From Chitinophaga pinensis (lineage in GTDB: Bacteria > Bacteroidota > Bacteroidia > M30B66): DNA of 8,498 bases. Positions 1-7,556 of this stretch are shown here, piece by piece. Both the position numbers and the translations under genes were made by a program. Position 1 is the first letter of the stretch. Every line of letters starts with the position of its first letter. The notes under the pieces are model-generated. The model searched no databases. It worked only from the letters and a program-made list of their open reading frames with translations, and had not been told where the DNA came from. Where the stretch lies: the NCBI GenBank assembly GCA_943333015.1, contig CALQRR010000051.1, positions 1-8,498 on the forward strand. Direction: 5' to 3'.

Positions 1-2
1 AT

Positions 3-914
3 CTGCTTGTTGCAAATCTGCCAAGTGCCCAGCCGAAAACAAAAGTCCTCGGTGAGATCAAACGCACTTCGGCCTTGCTGCGCGATGTGTTGAATGACTC
101 ATTCAATAGCATTGTTGTAGACGATCAGACGATCTTCAATGAAGTCCGCAATTACATTGCGCACATCGCTCCAGACAAGGAAAAGATTGTCAAACTGCAC
201 AAAGGCAAAGAAGATGTTTTTGAAGCCTACGGTGTTGACCGGCAGATCAAAGCAGCATTCGGACAGAATGTGAGCATGAAAAGCGGCGCGTATCTGATTA
301 TTCAGCATACCGAAGCGATGCATGTGATTGATGTGAACAGCGGACACCGCTCCCGCTCTGACAACGATCAGGAAACCAATGCATTCGAGTGTAATCTTGA
401 AGCTGCGGCAGAAATTGCCCGTCAGCTCCGGTTGCGCGATATGGGTGGAATCATTGTGATTGATTTCATCGATATGCACTCGCCCAATAATCGGAAAGAG
501 CTATTCGATCAACTGAAAGATGCGATGGCGCAGGATCGTGCCAAGCATACGATTTTACCTCCAAGTAAATTTGGACTGATTCAGATAACCCGGCAGCGCG
601 TTCGTCCGGAATTGGTCATCGAAATACTTGAAAAGTGTCCAACGTGTAATGGCACCGGTGAAGTTCAGCCAGCCATTCTCATTACAGACGAAATTGAGAA
701 TAACTTACGTTACATTCTCAAAGAACAAAACGAGAAATCGGTTAGTCTGTGGGTGAATCCGTTTATTGAAGCCTTTTTGAAACGCGGTTTTCCGTCCATT
801 CAAATGAAATGGTGGATGAAATACAAAACATGGGTGCCTGTGAAAGCAAATGTCTCCTATCATTTTCTGGAGTATCATTTCATGAATAAACAGGAGGAAG
901 AAATAAAATTGTAA
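3..914 (+). CDS. rng: Ribonuclease E/G family protein (RNase G-like), 5'-truncated
   Basis: Endoribonuclease that cuts single-stranded, AU-rich RNA in rRNA maturation and mRNA decay. The reading frame is open from the left edge, so the start and the N-terminal S1 RNA-binding domain lie outside the window; 303 residues are visible of roughly 500 expected. The family signatures are clear. A DVNSG motif has its Asp codon at 330-332, matching the first catalytic metal ligand of E. coli RNase E (D303). GGIIVIDFIDM has its Asp codon at 462-464, matching D346. The 'Zn-link' CPTCNGTG starts with the Cys codon at 636-638. The C-terminus ends shortly after a small RNase G-like domain, with no long degradosome scaffold as in E. 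coli RNase E, so an RNase G-type enzyme is more likely. A TTG at 75 could be mistaken for a start, but the conserved frame continues upstream of it. A strong terminator follows directly. Family assignment is very secure; RNase G versus E naming is less so. Confidence 0.95.
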   Translation: MLVANLPSAQPKTKVLGEIKRTSALLRDVLNDSFNSIVVDDQTIFNEVRNYIAHIAPDKEKIVKLHKGKEDVFEAYGVDRQIKAAFGQNVSMKSGAYLIIQHTEAMHVIDVNSGHRSRSDNDQETNAFECNLEAAAEIARQLRLRDMGGIIVIDFIDMHSPNNRKELFDQLKDAMAQDRAKHTILPPSKFGLIQITRQRVRPELVIEILEKCPTCNGTGEVQPAILITDEIENNLRYILKEQNEKSVSLWVNPFIEAFLKRGFPSIQMKWWMKYKTWVPVKANVSYHFLEYHFMNKQEEEIKL

Positions 915-928
915 CACCCTGAAAATTT

Positions 929-968
929 AAAAAAGCCCCCACTCTGTTTCAGTTTGGGGGCTTTTTTT
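929..968 (+). terminator. Intrinsic terminator after the RNase G gene
   Basis: A perfect 13-bp inverted repeat (929-941 with 955-967) has a core of AGCCCCCA/TGGGGGCT and a 13-nt loop, and is followed by a run of T. The A-tract on the left arm mirrors the T-tract on the right, so the element could work in both directions. It starts about 15 bp after the stop codon at 912-914 and separates this gene from the downstream operon. Confidence 0.93.
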
Positions 969-1218
969 CTTCCGAAAGATGGAGCAAGCATCTCTGTGAA
1001 ACTACTAAACATTCTTAAAACAGCCTTTGAAGCTGGGAAATTGCGATTAACGGATGTCAACAAACGAGATTACAAAAAACCAACGTGTTGTTCTGACAAA
1101 CAGCGATTCATTTGAAGCAAAAATCCGTGATGTTGTGTGCCTTTTTTCTAACTTCGCCCGCTAACAACACGATGTTTCGGATGCACATTTACCGTCCATT
1201 ATGTTGAACTGAAACTCC
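969..1218. other. Intergenic region with no gene; candidate leader of the four-gene operon
   Basis: No credible coding sequence is visible on either strand. The short minus-strand reading frame here runs through the terminator and resembles no family I know. The promoter of the downstream operon should lie here, but no perfect Bacteroidota -7 element (TAnnTTTG) is present. Two sequences match seven of eight positions: TTCATTTG at 1107-1114, with a TTG at 1088-1090 only 16 bases upstream, and TAACTTCG at 1149-1156, which would give a leader of about 60 nt. A 9-bp inverted repeat, CGTGTTGTT at 1084-1092 and AACAACACG at 1163-1171, flanks both. No Shine-Dalgarno sequence is seen before the ATG at 1219. 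Confidence 0.4.
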
Positions 1219-3633
1219 ATGTGGTCGGCACTTTCACGTATAATTCTCCGCTATCGTTTACCTATCCTGATTGTGATTGCGGTGATGACCGTATTCATGG
1301 GCTGGATGGCATCCAAGGCGGAGATGACGTATGCTCTGGCGCAAATTCTTCCGCAGGACGATCCAGAAGCGCAGGTTTATACCACCTTTAAACACCGATT
1401 TGGAGAAGATGCCAATATCATTGTCATCGGGATTGAAAGTGAGCATCTGTTTCGCAAAGATATTTTCAATGCCTGGTGCATCGCCGGTGATTCCATTAAA
1501 GCAATTCCTGAAGTCCGGGGAATCCTTTCATTAGCAGGAATTTACAACCTCCAACGTGATGATTCCCTGCAAAAGTTCAACATTGATCCGGTTGTAAAAC
1601 AGTTGCCTCAAACGCAACACGAACTCGACAGCCTCCAGCAGGTTATTTTGTCACTTCCGTTTTACAACGAGCTGCTTATCACCCGCACTCCAGAAGGGAA
1701 ATATGCAACAGTAATGCTGGTGACAATGGATCAGCAAAGCATAGATACCAAAGGCAGGAAAGAACTGGTTGAGCACCTGACATCGTTCACCGATAAATTT
1801 TCTCAGGCTCACAACATCGAGGTACATTATTCCGGACTGCCGTATATCCGGACTCAGAATTCGGAAAAGCTAAAGAACGAACTCGGCATGTTTTTGTGGA
1901 TGTCGTTGCTGGTGACCGCACTCGTACTGTTGCTGTTTTTTCGATCCTTCAAAGCCATTATTTTTCCGCTTCTGGTAGTTGCCATCAGTATCGTTTGGTG
2001 TGTTGGAACGATGGTGCTTTTAGGCTATAAAATCACCATTCTCACGGCTTTAATTCCGCCATTGATTGTGATTATTGGCATTCCGAATTGCATTTTTCTA
2101 ACCAATAATTTCCACCGGGAATACAAAGGGCACGGGAATAAGATCAAGGCGATTTCGCGGGTCGTTTACCGCATCGGAAACGCCACTTTTCTGACCAATT
2201 TCAACACAGCATTAGGCTTTGTGACCTTTGCTTTTGTGAAAAGTCAGATGCTACGGGAGTTTGGGATTCTCTCTTCCATCAATGTGATGCAGGTTTTCCT
2301 GCTGAGTTTGACCATTCTGCCCATTGCCTATTCCTTCATTCCATCGCCCAAGCCCAAACAAATCAAGCACCTCGACAATCGTCTGATGGATGGACTTGTG
2401 GAATGGCTCATCCGGATGGTAACAAACAAACGGAAATGGATTTATGCTATTACAGTAGTGATTGTTGCTGTTTCTGTTTGGGGAATGACCAAGATTCACA
2501 CGACCGGTAATTTCACCGACGATATCCCCCGAAAAGACAAACTCATTACCGATCTCAAATTTTTTGAACGGAATTTTCATGGGGTAATGCCCTTTGAAAT
2601 CAGCATTGATACGAAGAAAAAGAATGGGGTGATGAAACTGTCGACGCTGCGAAAGATTGACCAGCTTCAGACAGAACTTCGCCATTACCCTGAATTTTCG
2701 AAGCCCCTTTCCATTGCTGAGGTAATCAAATTTGCCAAGCAGGGCTTTTACGGTGGTGATTCCTCGTTTTATTCCCTTCCTACCAACGAAGAAATTTCAT
2801 TTCTGCTTCCTTACGCCCAGAATATGGATTTGAAAGGAAGTACTTCCCGGTCGTTTCTAGACAGCACACGACAAATCACGCGCGTTTCGGTGCAGATGGC
2901 CGACATTGGAACCAAAGAAATGGAACGTATCCGGAGCGAAGTGCGTCCGAAAATCGATTCCATCTTTAATCCAGAAAAGTTTGATGTAAAGCTTACTGGT
3001 ACGAGTATCGTATTCCTCAAAGGCACCGATTATTTGGTAGATAACCTGATGTTGAGTTTACTCGCTGCCATCATTCTGATTTCGGGTCTGATGTATTTCA
3101 TGTTCTATTCGTTTAAGATGCTCATGATCTCCGCAATTCCGAACATTGTCCCTTTGTTGTTTACAGCCGGTCTCATGGGATTTTATGGCATCGCATTAAA
3201 ATCATCTACCATTCTTGTGTTCAACATCGCGTATGGCATCACCGTCGATTCGGCCATCCATTTCTTTTCCCGGTACGGACAAGATTTAAAAACCCATAAG
3301 AACGACATTCGACTGGCCGTCATTGCATCCATGAGAGACACCAGCATCAGCATTATTTATACCTCCATCATTCTGTTGTTTGGGTTTTCCATTTTCATCT
3401 TCTCTTCCTTTGGAGGAACCATTGCACTAGGCTTTCTAATTTCTGTAACCATTTTTGTTGGTTTATTTACGAATTTGTTGCTTCTTCCCACCTTGCTTCT
3501 CTCCATCGACCGCGCATTCACCATCAAAGCGTATAAAGAGCCTTTGATTGCCGTGTATGATGAAGAAGAAGATATTGATCTGGAAAGTCTGACCATTCGA
3601 AAAGAACCATATAAGCATCACACTGATCATTGA
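1219..3633 (+). CDS. RND superfamily exporter, MMPL/Patched-like (12 TM)
   Basis: An 804-residue inner-membrane protein with the duplicated RND plan. TM1 is at about 13-31, followed by a large periplasmic loop (32-221) and five TM helices between about 222 and 374. TM7 is at about 405-424, followed by a second periplasmic loop (425-607) and five TM helices between about 608 and 762. The short acidic cytoplasmic tail contains DEEED. The size and absence of the longer AcrB-type docking loops fit the MMPL/Patched/HpnN branch, whose members move lipids or other hydrophobic molecules, rather than a drug pump. The second half keeps the usual [10 protein letters not shown] motif (Asp677), whereas the matching place in the first half reads GIPNCIFL, without Asp. 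The ATG at 1219 is the first start after an in-frame TGA at 1210-1212. The stop overlaps the next gene by 1 nt (TGATG), so it probably heads an operon. The substrate cannot be told from sequence. Confidence 0.88.
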   Translation: MWSALSRIILRYRLPILIVIAVMTVFMGWMASKAEMTYALAQILPQDDPEAQVYTTFKHRFGEDANIIVIGIESEHLFRKDIFNAWCIAGDSIKAIPEVRGILSLAGIYNLQRDDSLQKFNIDPVVKQLPQTQHELDSLQQVILSLPFYNELLITRTPEGKYATVMLVTMDQQSIDTKGRKELVEHLTSFTDKFSQAHNIEVHYSGLPYIRTQNSEKLKNELGMFLWMSLLVTALVLLLFFRSFKAIIFPLLVVAISIVWCVGTMVLLGYKITILTALIPPLIVIIGIPNCIFLTNNFHREYKGHGNKIKAISRVVYRIGNATFLTNFNTALGFVTFAFVKSQMLREFGILSSINVMQVFLLSLTILPIAYSFIPSPKPKQIKHLDNRLMDGLVEWLIRMVTNKRKWIYAITVVIVAVSVWGMTKIHTTGNFTDDIPRKDKLITDLKFFERNFHGVMPFEISIDTKKKNGVMKLSTLRKIDQLQTELRHYPEFSKPLSIAEVIKFAKQGFYGGDSSFYSLPTNEEISFLLPYAQNMDLKGSTSRSFLDSTRQITRVSVQMADIGTKEMERIRSEVRPKIDSIFNPEKFDVKLTGTSIVFLKGTDYLVDNLMLSLLAAIILISGLMYFMFYSFKMLMISAIPNIVPLLFTAGLMGFYGIALKSSTILVFNIAYGITVDSAIHFFSRYGQDLKTHKNDIRLAVIASMRDTSISIIYTSIILLFGFSIFIFSSFGGTIALGFLISVTIFVGLFTNLLLLPTLLLSIDRAFTIKAYKEPLIAVYDEEEDIDLESLTIRKEPYKHHTDH

Positions 3634-4499
3634 TGAAAGGAATAATTCTCGCCGGAGGATCCGGTACACGACTTCACCCGTTGACGTTGGCCGTCAGCAA
3701 ACAGTTGATGCCGGTTTATGACAAACCGATGATCTACTATCCGTTGTCGACCTTAATGCTCGCCGGAATCCGGGAAATCTTAATCATTTCCACTCCGCAC
3801 GATCTGCCGCATTTTCAAAAACTATTAGGTGACGGAAAGCGGTTGGGAATGGAATTCAGCTATGCAGAACAAGCCATTCCTAACGGACTTGCGCAAGCAT
3901 TTGTGATAGGAGAAGAGTTTATTGGGAAGGATAAATGTGCATTGGTTTTAGGGGATAATATTTTTTACGGAGCCGGGATGACTGGATTACTGCAAAAAAA
4001 CAATGACCCTGATGGAGGAGTGGTATTCGCTTACCATGTATCCGACCCTGAACGCTACGGTGTTGTTGAGTTTGACGAAGAGATGAAAGCGGTATCGATA
4101 GAAGAAAAGCCTTTGGAACCCAAATCGTACTATGCTGTTCCCGGATTGTATTTCTATGACAATTCCGTTGTAGAGGTTGCAAAAAACCTTCAGCCGAGTG
4201 CCCGTGGCGAATACGAAATCACGGATGTGAACAAGCATTATCTCAAAGAAGGAAAGCTGAAAGTGGGCGTTCTCGACCGTGGAACGGCTTGGCTGGATAC
4301 TGGAACGTTCGATTCGCTGATGCAGGCTGGACAATTTGTTCAGGTCATACAGGAACGTCAAGGATTGAACATCGGGTGTATTGAAGAAGTCGCCTGGCGG
4401 ATGAAATTCATCAACAATCAACAACTCGAAGAACTTGCCGAACCGCTCAGAAAGAGTGGATACGGAGAATATTTACTCAACCTGCTCAAAGGACGATGA
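3633..4499 (+). CDS. rfbA: Glucose-1-phosphate thymidylyltransferase (RmlA/RfbA family)
   Basis: Makes dTDP-glucose and pyrophosphate from dTTP and glucose 1-phosphate, the first step of dTDP-deoxysugar synthesis, in the cytoplasm. The 288 residues match the usual ~290 of the family. Visible landmarks are the nucleotide-binding signature [11 protein letters not shown] (8-18), [17 protein letters not shown] (23-39), LGDN with metal-binding Asp108, the sugar-phosphate loop EEKP (157-160), GEYEITDVN (192-200) and [10 protein letters not shown] with the second metal-binding Asp222. A TTG at 3630 would add one residue, but the ATG at 3633 is preferred because MKGIILAGG is the standard family start and it gives a TGATG coupling with the exporter gene. 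The stop overlaps the next start (ATGA). No rmlB, rmlC or rmlD is present in the window, so the final sugar is unknown. The family is clear; the nucleotide preference is inferred from similarity to RmlA. Confidence 0.93.
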   Translation: MKGIILAGGSGTRLHPLTLAVSKQLMPVYDKPMIYYPLSTLMLAGIREILIISTPHDLPHFQKLLGDGKRLGMEFSYAEQAIPNGLAQAFVIGEEFIGKDKCALVLGDNIFYGAGMTGLLQKNNDPDGGVVFAYHVSDPERYGVVEFDEEMKAVSIEEKPLEPKSYYAVPGLYFYDNSVVEVAKNLQPSARGEYEITDVNKHYLKEGKLKVGVLDRGTAWLDTGTFDSLMQAGQFVQVIQERQGLNIGCIEEVAWRMKFINNQQLEELAEPLRKSGYGEYLLNLLKGR

Positions 4500-5434
4500 C
4501 ACGAATTCTAATTACAGGAGGCGCTGGATTTATTGGAAGTTGCCTCGCCGAAAAACTAGCTTCAAACCCCGAAAACCTGATTGTTATTGTTGACAATTTA
4601 CGAACAGGCGAATTTTCCAAAGTGCCGGTTTCTGCGCATAATAACATCCGTTTTATCAAGTGTGATGCGAACGATTACCGCGATATTTCTGCGGTATTTT
4701 TTGCCAACCGTTTTGATTACGTGTTTCATTATGCAGCATTGGTTGGCGTTTTACGCACCCTTCAAAATCCGGTTGCTGTATTGGACGATATTGCCGGGAT
4801 TGAAAACATCCTGAAACTTTCTAAAAACACCGGTGTGCGCCGGGTTTACTTTTCTTCCTCTTCGGAAGTTTATGGTGAGCCGGTTGAGTTTCCTCAAAAT
4901 GAACATACAACACCACTTAATTCGAGGTTGCCGTATGCCATTGTGAAAAATGTGGGTGAAGCATATCTACGTTCCTATGAAAAGGAATTTGGGTTGGAAT
5001 ACACCATTTTCCGCTTCTTTAACACCTTTGGCCCTAAGCAAAGTAAGGACTTCGTTATTTCCAAATTCATCCGCGCAGCGTTGAACAACGAAACGATTTC
5101 GATTTACGGTGATGGTTCACAAACTCGTACATTCTGCTTTATCGATGATAATATTGAAGCCTGTACCAATGCGTTCTATCAAAACATGTTTGTAAACGAT
5201 GTGGTAAACGTGGGCGGAACTATTGAAATAACGATTTTGGAAGTAGCACAAACCATTATTCGTTTAACGGGATCCTCTTCCGAAATCCGGTTTGTTGCTC
5301 CGTTGGAGGAAGGCGACATGACACGCCGAAAGCCAGATACCGCAAAAATGAGCAAACTCATCAACCGTCCATTGATTGGTTTTGAAGAAGGATTGCTGCA
5401 GGTTGTGAATAACACTTCTTACATCCTTCAATGA
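4496..5434 (+). CDS. NAD-dependent sugar-nucleotide epimerase/decarboxylase-like protein (extended SDR)
   Basis: A 312-residue extended short-chain dehydrogenase/reductase that should act on a nucleotide sugar with bound NAD in the cytoplasm. The Rossmann motif GGAGFIGS (8-15) is followed by VDN with Asp33, expected to hold the adenine ribose of NAD. The catalytic set is complete: SSSSEVYG (120-127) and YAIVK with Tyr147 and Lys151. Downstream motifs [21 protein letters not shown] and RRKPD are those of the UDP-glucuronate decarboxylase / UDP-glucose 4-epimerase branch. dTDP-glucose 4,6-dehydratase (RmlB) has Thr-Asp-Glu before Val-Tyr-Gly; here the order is Ser-Ser-Glu, so the Asp that helps dehydration is absent, and RmlB activity is unlikely despite the rmlA neighbour. 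The gene overlaps both neighbours by 4 nt (ATGA), implying translational coupling. The family is certain; the exact substrate and product are not. Confidence 0.88.
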   Translation: MTRILITGGAGFIGSCLAEKLASNPENLIVIVDNLRTGEFSKVPVSAHNNIRFIKCDANDYRDISAVFFANRFDYVFHYAALVGVLRTLQNPVAVLDDIAGIENILKLSKNTGVRRVYFSSSSEVYGEPVEFPQNEHTTPLNSRLPYAIVKNVGEAYLRSYEKEFGLEYTIFRFFNTFGPKQSKDFVISKFIRAALNNETISIYGDGSQTRTFCFIDDNIEACTNAFYQNMFVNDVVNVGGTIEITILEVAQTIIRLTGSSSEIRFVAPLEEGDMTRRKPDTAKMSKLINRPLIGFEEGLLQVVNNTSYILQ

Positions 5435-6405
5435 GCGAACTGGTCCGCTACCAGAAACACATTACAGAAGCACTAGCAAAGCTGGAATTTCCAGCTCAGC
5501 CCGCCGAATTGTATGATCCTATCCGCTATACATTGGCGATGGGAGGAAAACGTATGCGCCCGGTGCTAGTACTGTTAGGGTGTGAAATGTTTGGCGGAAC
5601 TGCCGAATCAGCGATTTTTCCCGCACTTGGTATTGAAGTGTTTCACAATTTCACACTGCTCCATGATGACATTATGGATGAGGCTCCTTTGAGAAGGGGA
5701 CTTCCAACGGTGCATACCAAATGGAACAGCAACATTGCCATTTTATCGGGCGATGTAATGTTTGTGGAAGCATGCAGACTCATCTCCAAAGCTCCCGTCA
5801 GCGCATTGTCGCGAGTGATGGATGTCTATTACAAAGCCGCCGGCGATGTTTGTGAAGGGCAGCAATGGGACATGAATTTTGAACAACAGGATACGGTTCT
5901 GTTGCCCGAATATCTAAACATGATTCGTCTAAAAACGGCTGTATTACTTGGGGCCGCTCTTCAGATAGGAGCCTGTTGTGCTGGCGCGAATGAAGAAGAT
6001 GCGCATCTCTTGTACGATTTCGGATGTCATCTGGGCATCGCGTTTCAGCTTCAAGATGATGTATTGGATGTATTTGGAGATCCTGCCGTTTTTGGAAAGC
6101 AGCCGGGTGGCGATATTCTATCCAATAAGAAAACGTATTTGAAACTGCGTGCGTTGGAGAAAGCAACTCCCCATCAAGCAGAAACACTTCGCAACTGGTA
6201 TAGTTCTCGGGAATTTGTAGCAGCAGAAAAAGTAGAAGCCGTTACCCAATTGTTTATCAACCTTCAGGTACGTGAAGATGCGGAAGCGGAGATGAACCGG
6301 CATTTCCAGATTGCGATGTCCTCCTTGAATGCTGTCAATGGCCAAACAAAATACACAACCATACTGGAGCAATTTGCACAGGAATTAATGGTGCGTGTAA
6401 AGTAA
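5431..6405 (+). CDS. Polyprenyl synthetase family protein (trans-isoprenyl diphosphate synthase)
   Basis: Condenses isopentenyl diphosphate with an allylic diphosphate to build a trans-prenyl chain, for carotenoids, quinones or other isoprenoid lipids. The 324 residues fit the family. The diphosphate-binding GGKRMRP is at 38-44, the first Asp-rich motif LLHDDIMD has Asp79, Asp80 and Asp83, RRG is at 88-90, the conserved KT pair is at 168-169, and the second Asp-rich motif QLQDDVLD has Asp209, Asp210 and Asp213. The residue five places before the first motif is Phe74, a bulky residue that in studied short-chain enzymes helps stop elongation, so a C15-C20 product is somewhat more likely than a long quinone chain. 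The start overlaps the upstream stop by 4 nt. It is the last gene of the operon. No terminator hairpin is visible before the convergent gene 10 bp away, so transcripts may read into each other. The family is very secure; the chain length is an inference. Confidence 0.93.
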   Translation: MSELVRYQKHITEALAKLEFPAQPAELYDPIRYTLAMGGKRMRPVLVLLGCEMFGGTAESAIFPALGIEVFHNFTLLHDDIMDEAPLRRGLPTVHTKWNSNIAILSGDVMFVEACRLISKAPVSALSRVMDVYYKAAGDVCEGQQWDMNFEQQDTVLLPEYLNMIRLKTAVLLGAALQIGACCAGANEEDAHLLYDFGCHLGIAFQLQDDVLDVFGDPAVFGKQPGGDILSNKKTYLKLRALEKATPHQAETLRNWYSSREFVAAEKVEAVTQLFINLQVREDAEAEMNRHFQIAMSSLNAVNGQTKYTTILEQFAQELMVRVK

Positions 6406-6415
6406 ACAGGAGCTT

Positions 6416-7444
6416 TTAGGCCCATACCTTCGTGCCTTCGCTGCAGTTTTTACAAATTTCAATCTCCGAACGGTCGTTCAGAATAGCTGCTCGAAATGCC
6501 TGATACGACTTCCCTTTCCAAATGGTCTTGAGATTTTCAGTCCCCAGACTTCCTAGTTTGTGCTGCGCATCTTTATCAAAACAGCACGGAACAATGGCGC
6601 CATCCCAAGTAACAACACATCCTTGCCACATTCGCCAGCAATGGTTTTCAAGCTTATTTTTTAATATCCAACGACCGTCGGCATTTTTTCGATAACGGGC
6701 ATATTTCGGATTATCTGGAATGAGTGGATTGCCGTTTTCGTAGTCGTATACCTGAGCTGTTTTAAATCGCACTTCATCCACCCCTAAGGTCTTTGCCAAA
6801 GCAAGCGCATCCTGTGTTTGATGTTCATTGGGACGCACCACCAGAAACTGGAAAATGATGTGAGGTGTGCGGCTTTTAGCGATTTTTTTTGCGGCAATCA
6901 AGCGCCGTGTTCCATCAATCACCTTTGATAAATCCCCTCCAATGCGATATTGCTCATAGGTTTCCTGAGAAGTTCCATCGAGGGAAATGATCAGGCGATG
7001 CAAACCTGATTGCACTGTTTTCAAGGCAACATCTTCACTGAGATAATGGGCATTGGTAGAAGTAGCGGTGTAGATACCCCGATTCGCCGCTTCTCGAATC
7101 ATGGGCAGCAATTCTTTGTTCAAAAAGGGCTCACCCTGAAAATAAAAATTGATAGACCAAAGGCGCGGACCAAAGGCATGCACGAGGGTTTTAAAATGGG
7201 ACAGTGTAAGCATTCCTGTTGGACGGGAAAATGCTCTTAACCCACTGGGACATTCCGGACAGCGCAGATTGCAAGAGGTTGTTGGCTCAATGGAAATGCT
7301 CATCGGAAACCCCCAATGAATAGGCCGCTTCGCTTTTTTTGACAGGTGAAAAGATCCTTTCAGTAGGAGAGCATTCCACAGGCGAGAAAAACGCACTGTT
7401 TTAAACCAGCTGAAGGCATCCTGATATGTGTTCATATTGGGCAT
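6416..7444 (-). CDS. Radical SAM protein with C-terminal SPASM domain
   Basis: A 342-residue iron-sulfur enzyme that cleaves S-adenosylmethionine to start radical chemistry. The N-terminal radical SAM motif CNLRCPEC carries Cys58, Cys62 and Cys65 for the [4Fe-4S] cluster. YFQGEPF at about 101-107 is the GGEP-like strand contacting SAM, and SLDGTSQETYEQYR at 154-167 is typical of the MoaA/SPASM group. The C-terminal SPASM region has Cys269, Cys276, the pair Cys287/Cys288 in DGAIVPCCFD and the closing CKNC (Cys331, Cys334), enough for at least one auxiliary cluster. SPASM enzymes often modify peptides or proteins, but no precursor peptide is visible nearby, and many Bacteroidota members have unknown substrates. 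The ATG at 7444 is used; an in-frame ATG at 7435 (Met4) is equally possible. A TACCTTTG -7 element sits just upstream, so the message may be nearly leaderless. The gene runs opposite to the operon and divergent from the secreted-protein gene. Confidence 0.9.
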   Translation of the reverse strand: MPNMNTYQDAFSWFKTVRFSRLWNALLLKGSFHLSKKAKRPIHWGFPMSISIEPTTSCNLRCPECPSGLRAFSRPTGMLTLSHFKTLVHAFGPRLWSINFYFQGEPFLNKELLPMIREAANRGIYTATSTNAHYLSEDVALKTVQSGLHRLIISLDGTSQETYEQYRIGGDLSKVIDGTRRLIAAKKIAKSRTPHIIFQFLVVRPNEHQTQDALALAKTLGVDEVRFKTAQVYDYENGNPLIPDNPKYARYRKNADGRWILKNKLENHCWRMWQGCVVTWDGAIVPCCFDKDAQHKLGSLGTENLKTIWKGKSYQAFRAAILNDRSEIEICKNCSEGTKVWA

Positions 7445-7449
7445 TGGAG

Positions 7450-7457
7450 CAAAGGTA
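7450..7457 (-). promoter_or_regulatory. Candidate -7 promoter element for the radical SAM gene
   Basis: Read on the minus strand the sequence is TACCTTTG, a perfect match to the Bacteroidota -7 consensus TAnnTTTG. It ends 5 bp before the ATG at 7444, so transcription would start at or within a few bases of the start codon, or give a ~10-nt leader if Met4 is used. No convincing TTTG -33 element is seen about 20 bp upstream. Confidence 0.5.
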
Positions 7458-7520
7458 TCTACCTGAACAGAATATCCGGATGAATCTTACAGCATTCCGT
7501 AATTGTTCGCGTTTATCCTT

Positions 7521-7528
7521 TATTTTTG
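7521..7528 (+). promoter_or_regulatory. Candidate -7 promoter element for the secreted-protein gene
   Basis: TATTTTTG is a perfect match to TAnnTTTG, 28 bp before the ATG at 7557, which would give a leader of about 24 nt. The nearest TTG (7503-7505) is only 15 bases upstream, shorter than the usual 19-21, so the -33 part is weak. The stretch is AT-rich, so chance matching is possible. Confidence 0.4.
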
Positions 7529-7556
7529 GGCATCATAAACTCAACCAAAAAGAATA

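Noticed and set aside
75..77. TTG as the start of the RNase G gene
   Set aside because: The conserved reading frame continues to the left edge, and the N-terminal S1 domain would be missing; the gene is cut by the window, not short.
1084..1171. Integron attC-like site suggested by TAAC sequences and the inverted repeat
   Set aside because: No GTTRRRY / RYYYAAC core pair is present in the right orientation, and there is no neighbouring cassette array or integrase.
2251..2685. Minus-strand 144-codon reading frame inside the exporter gene, and similar frames at 3987-4424, 5798-6187 and 99-479
   Set aside because: They lie fully inside well-identified genes, resemble no known family and have no upstream signals; they are shadows of the real coding strand.
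3630..3632. TTG start for the nucleotidyltransferase
   Set aside because: The ATG at 3633 gives the standard family N-terminus and a TGATG coupling.
6406..6415. Terminator between the convergent operon and radical SAM gene
   Set aside because: Only 10 bp separate the stop codons, and I see no stem-loop with a T-run in or around them.
7445..7556. Short RiPP precursor gene next to the radical SAM gene
   Set aside because: The gap is short and promoter-like, with no start codon followed by a convincing peptide on either strand.
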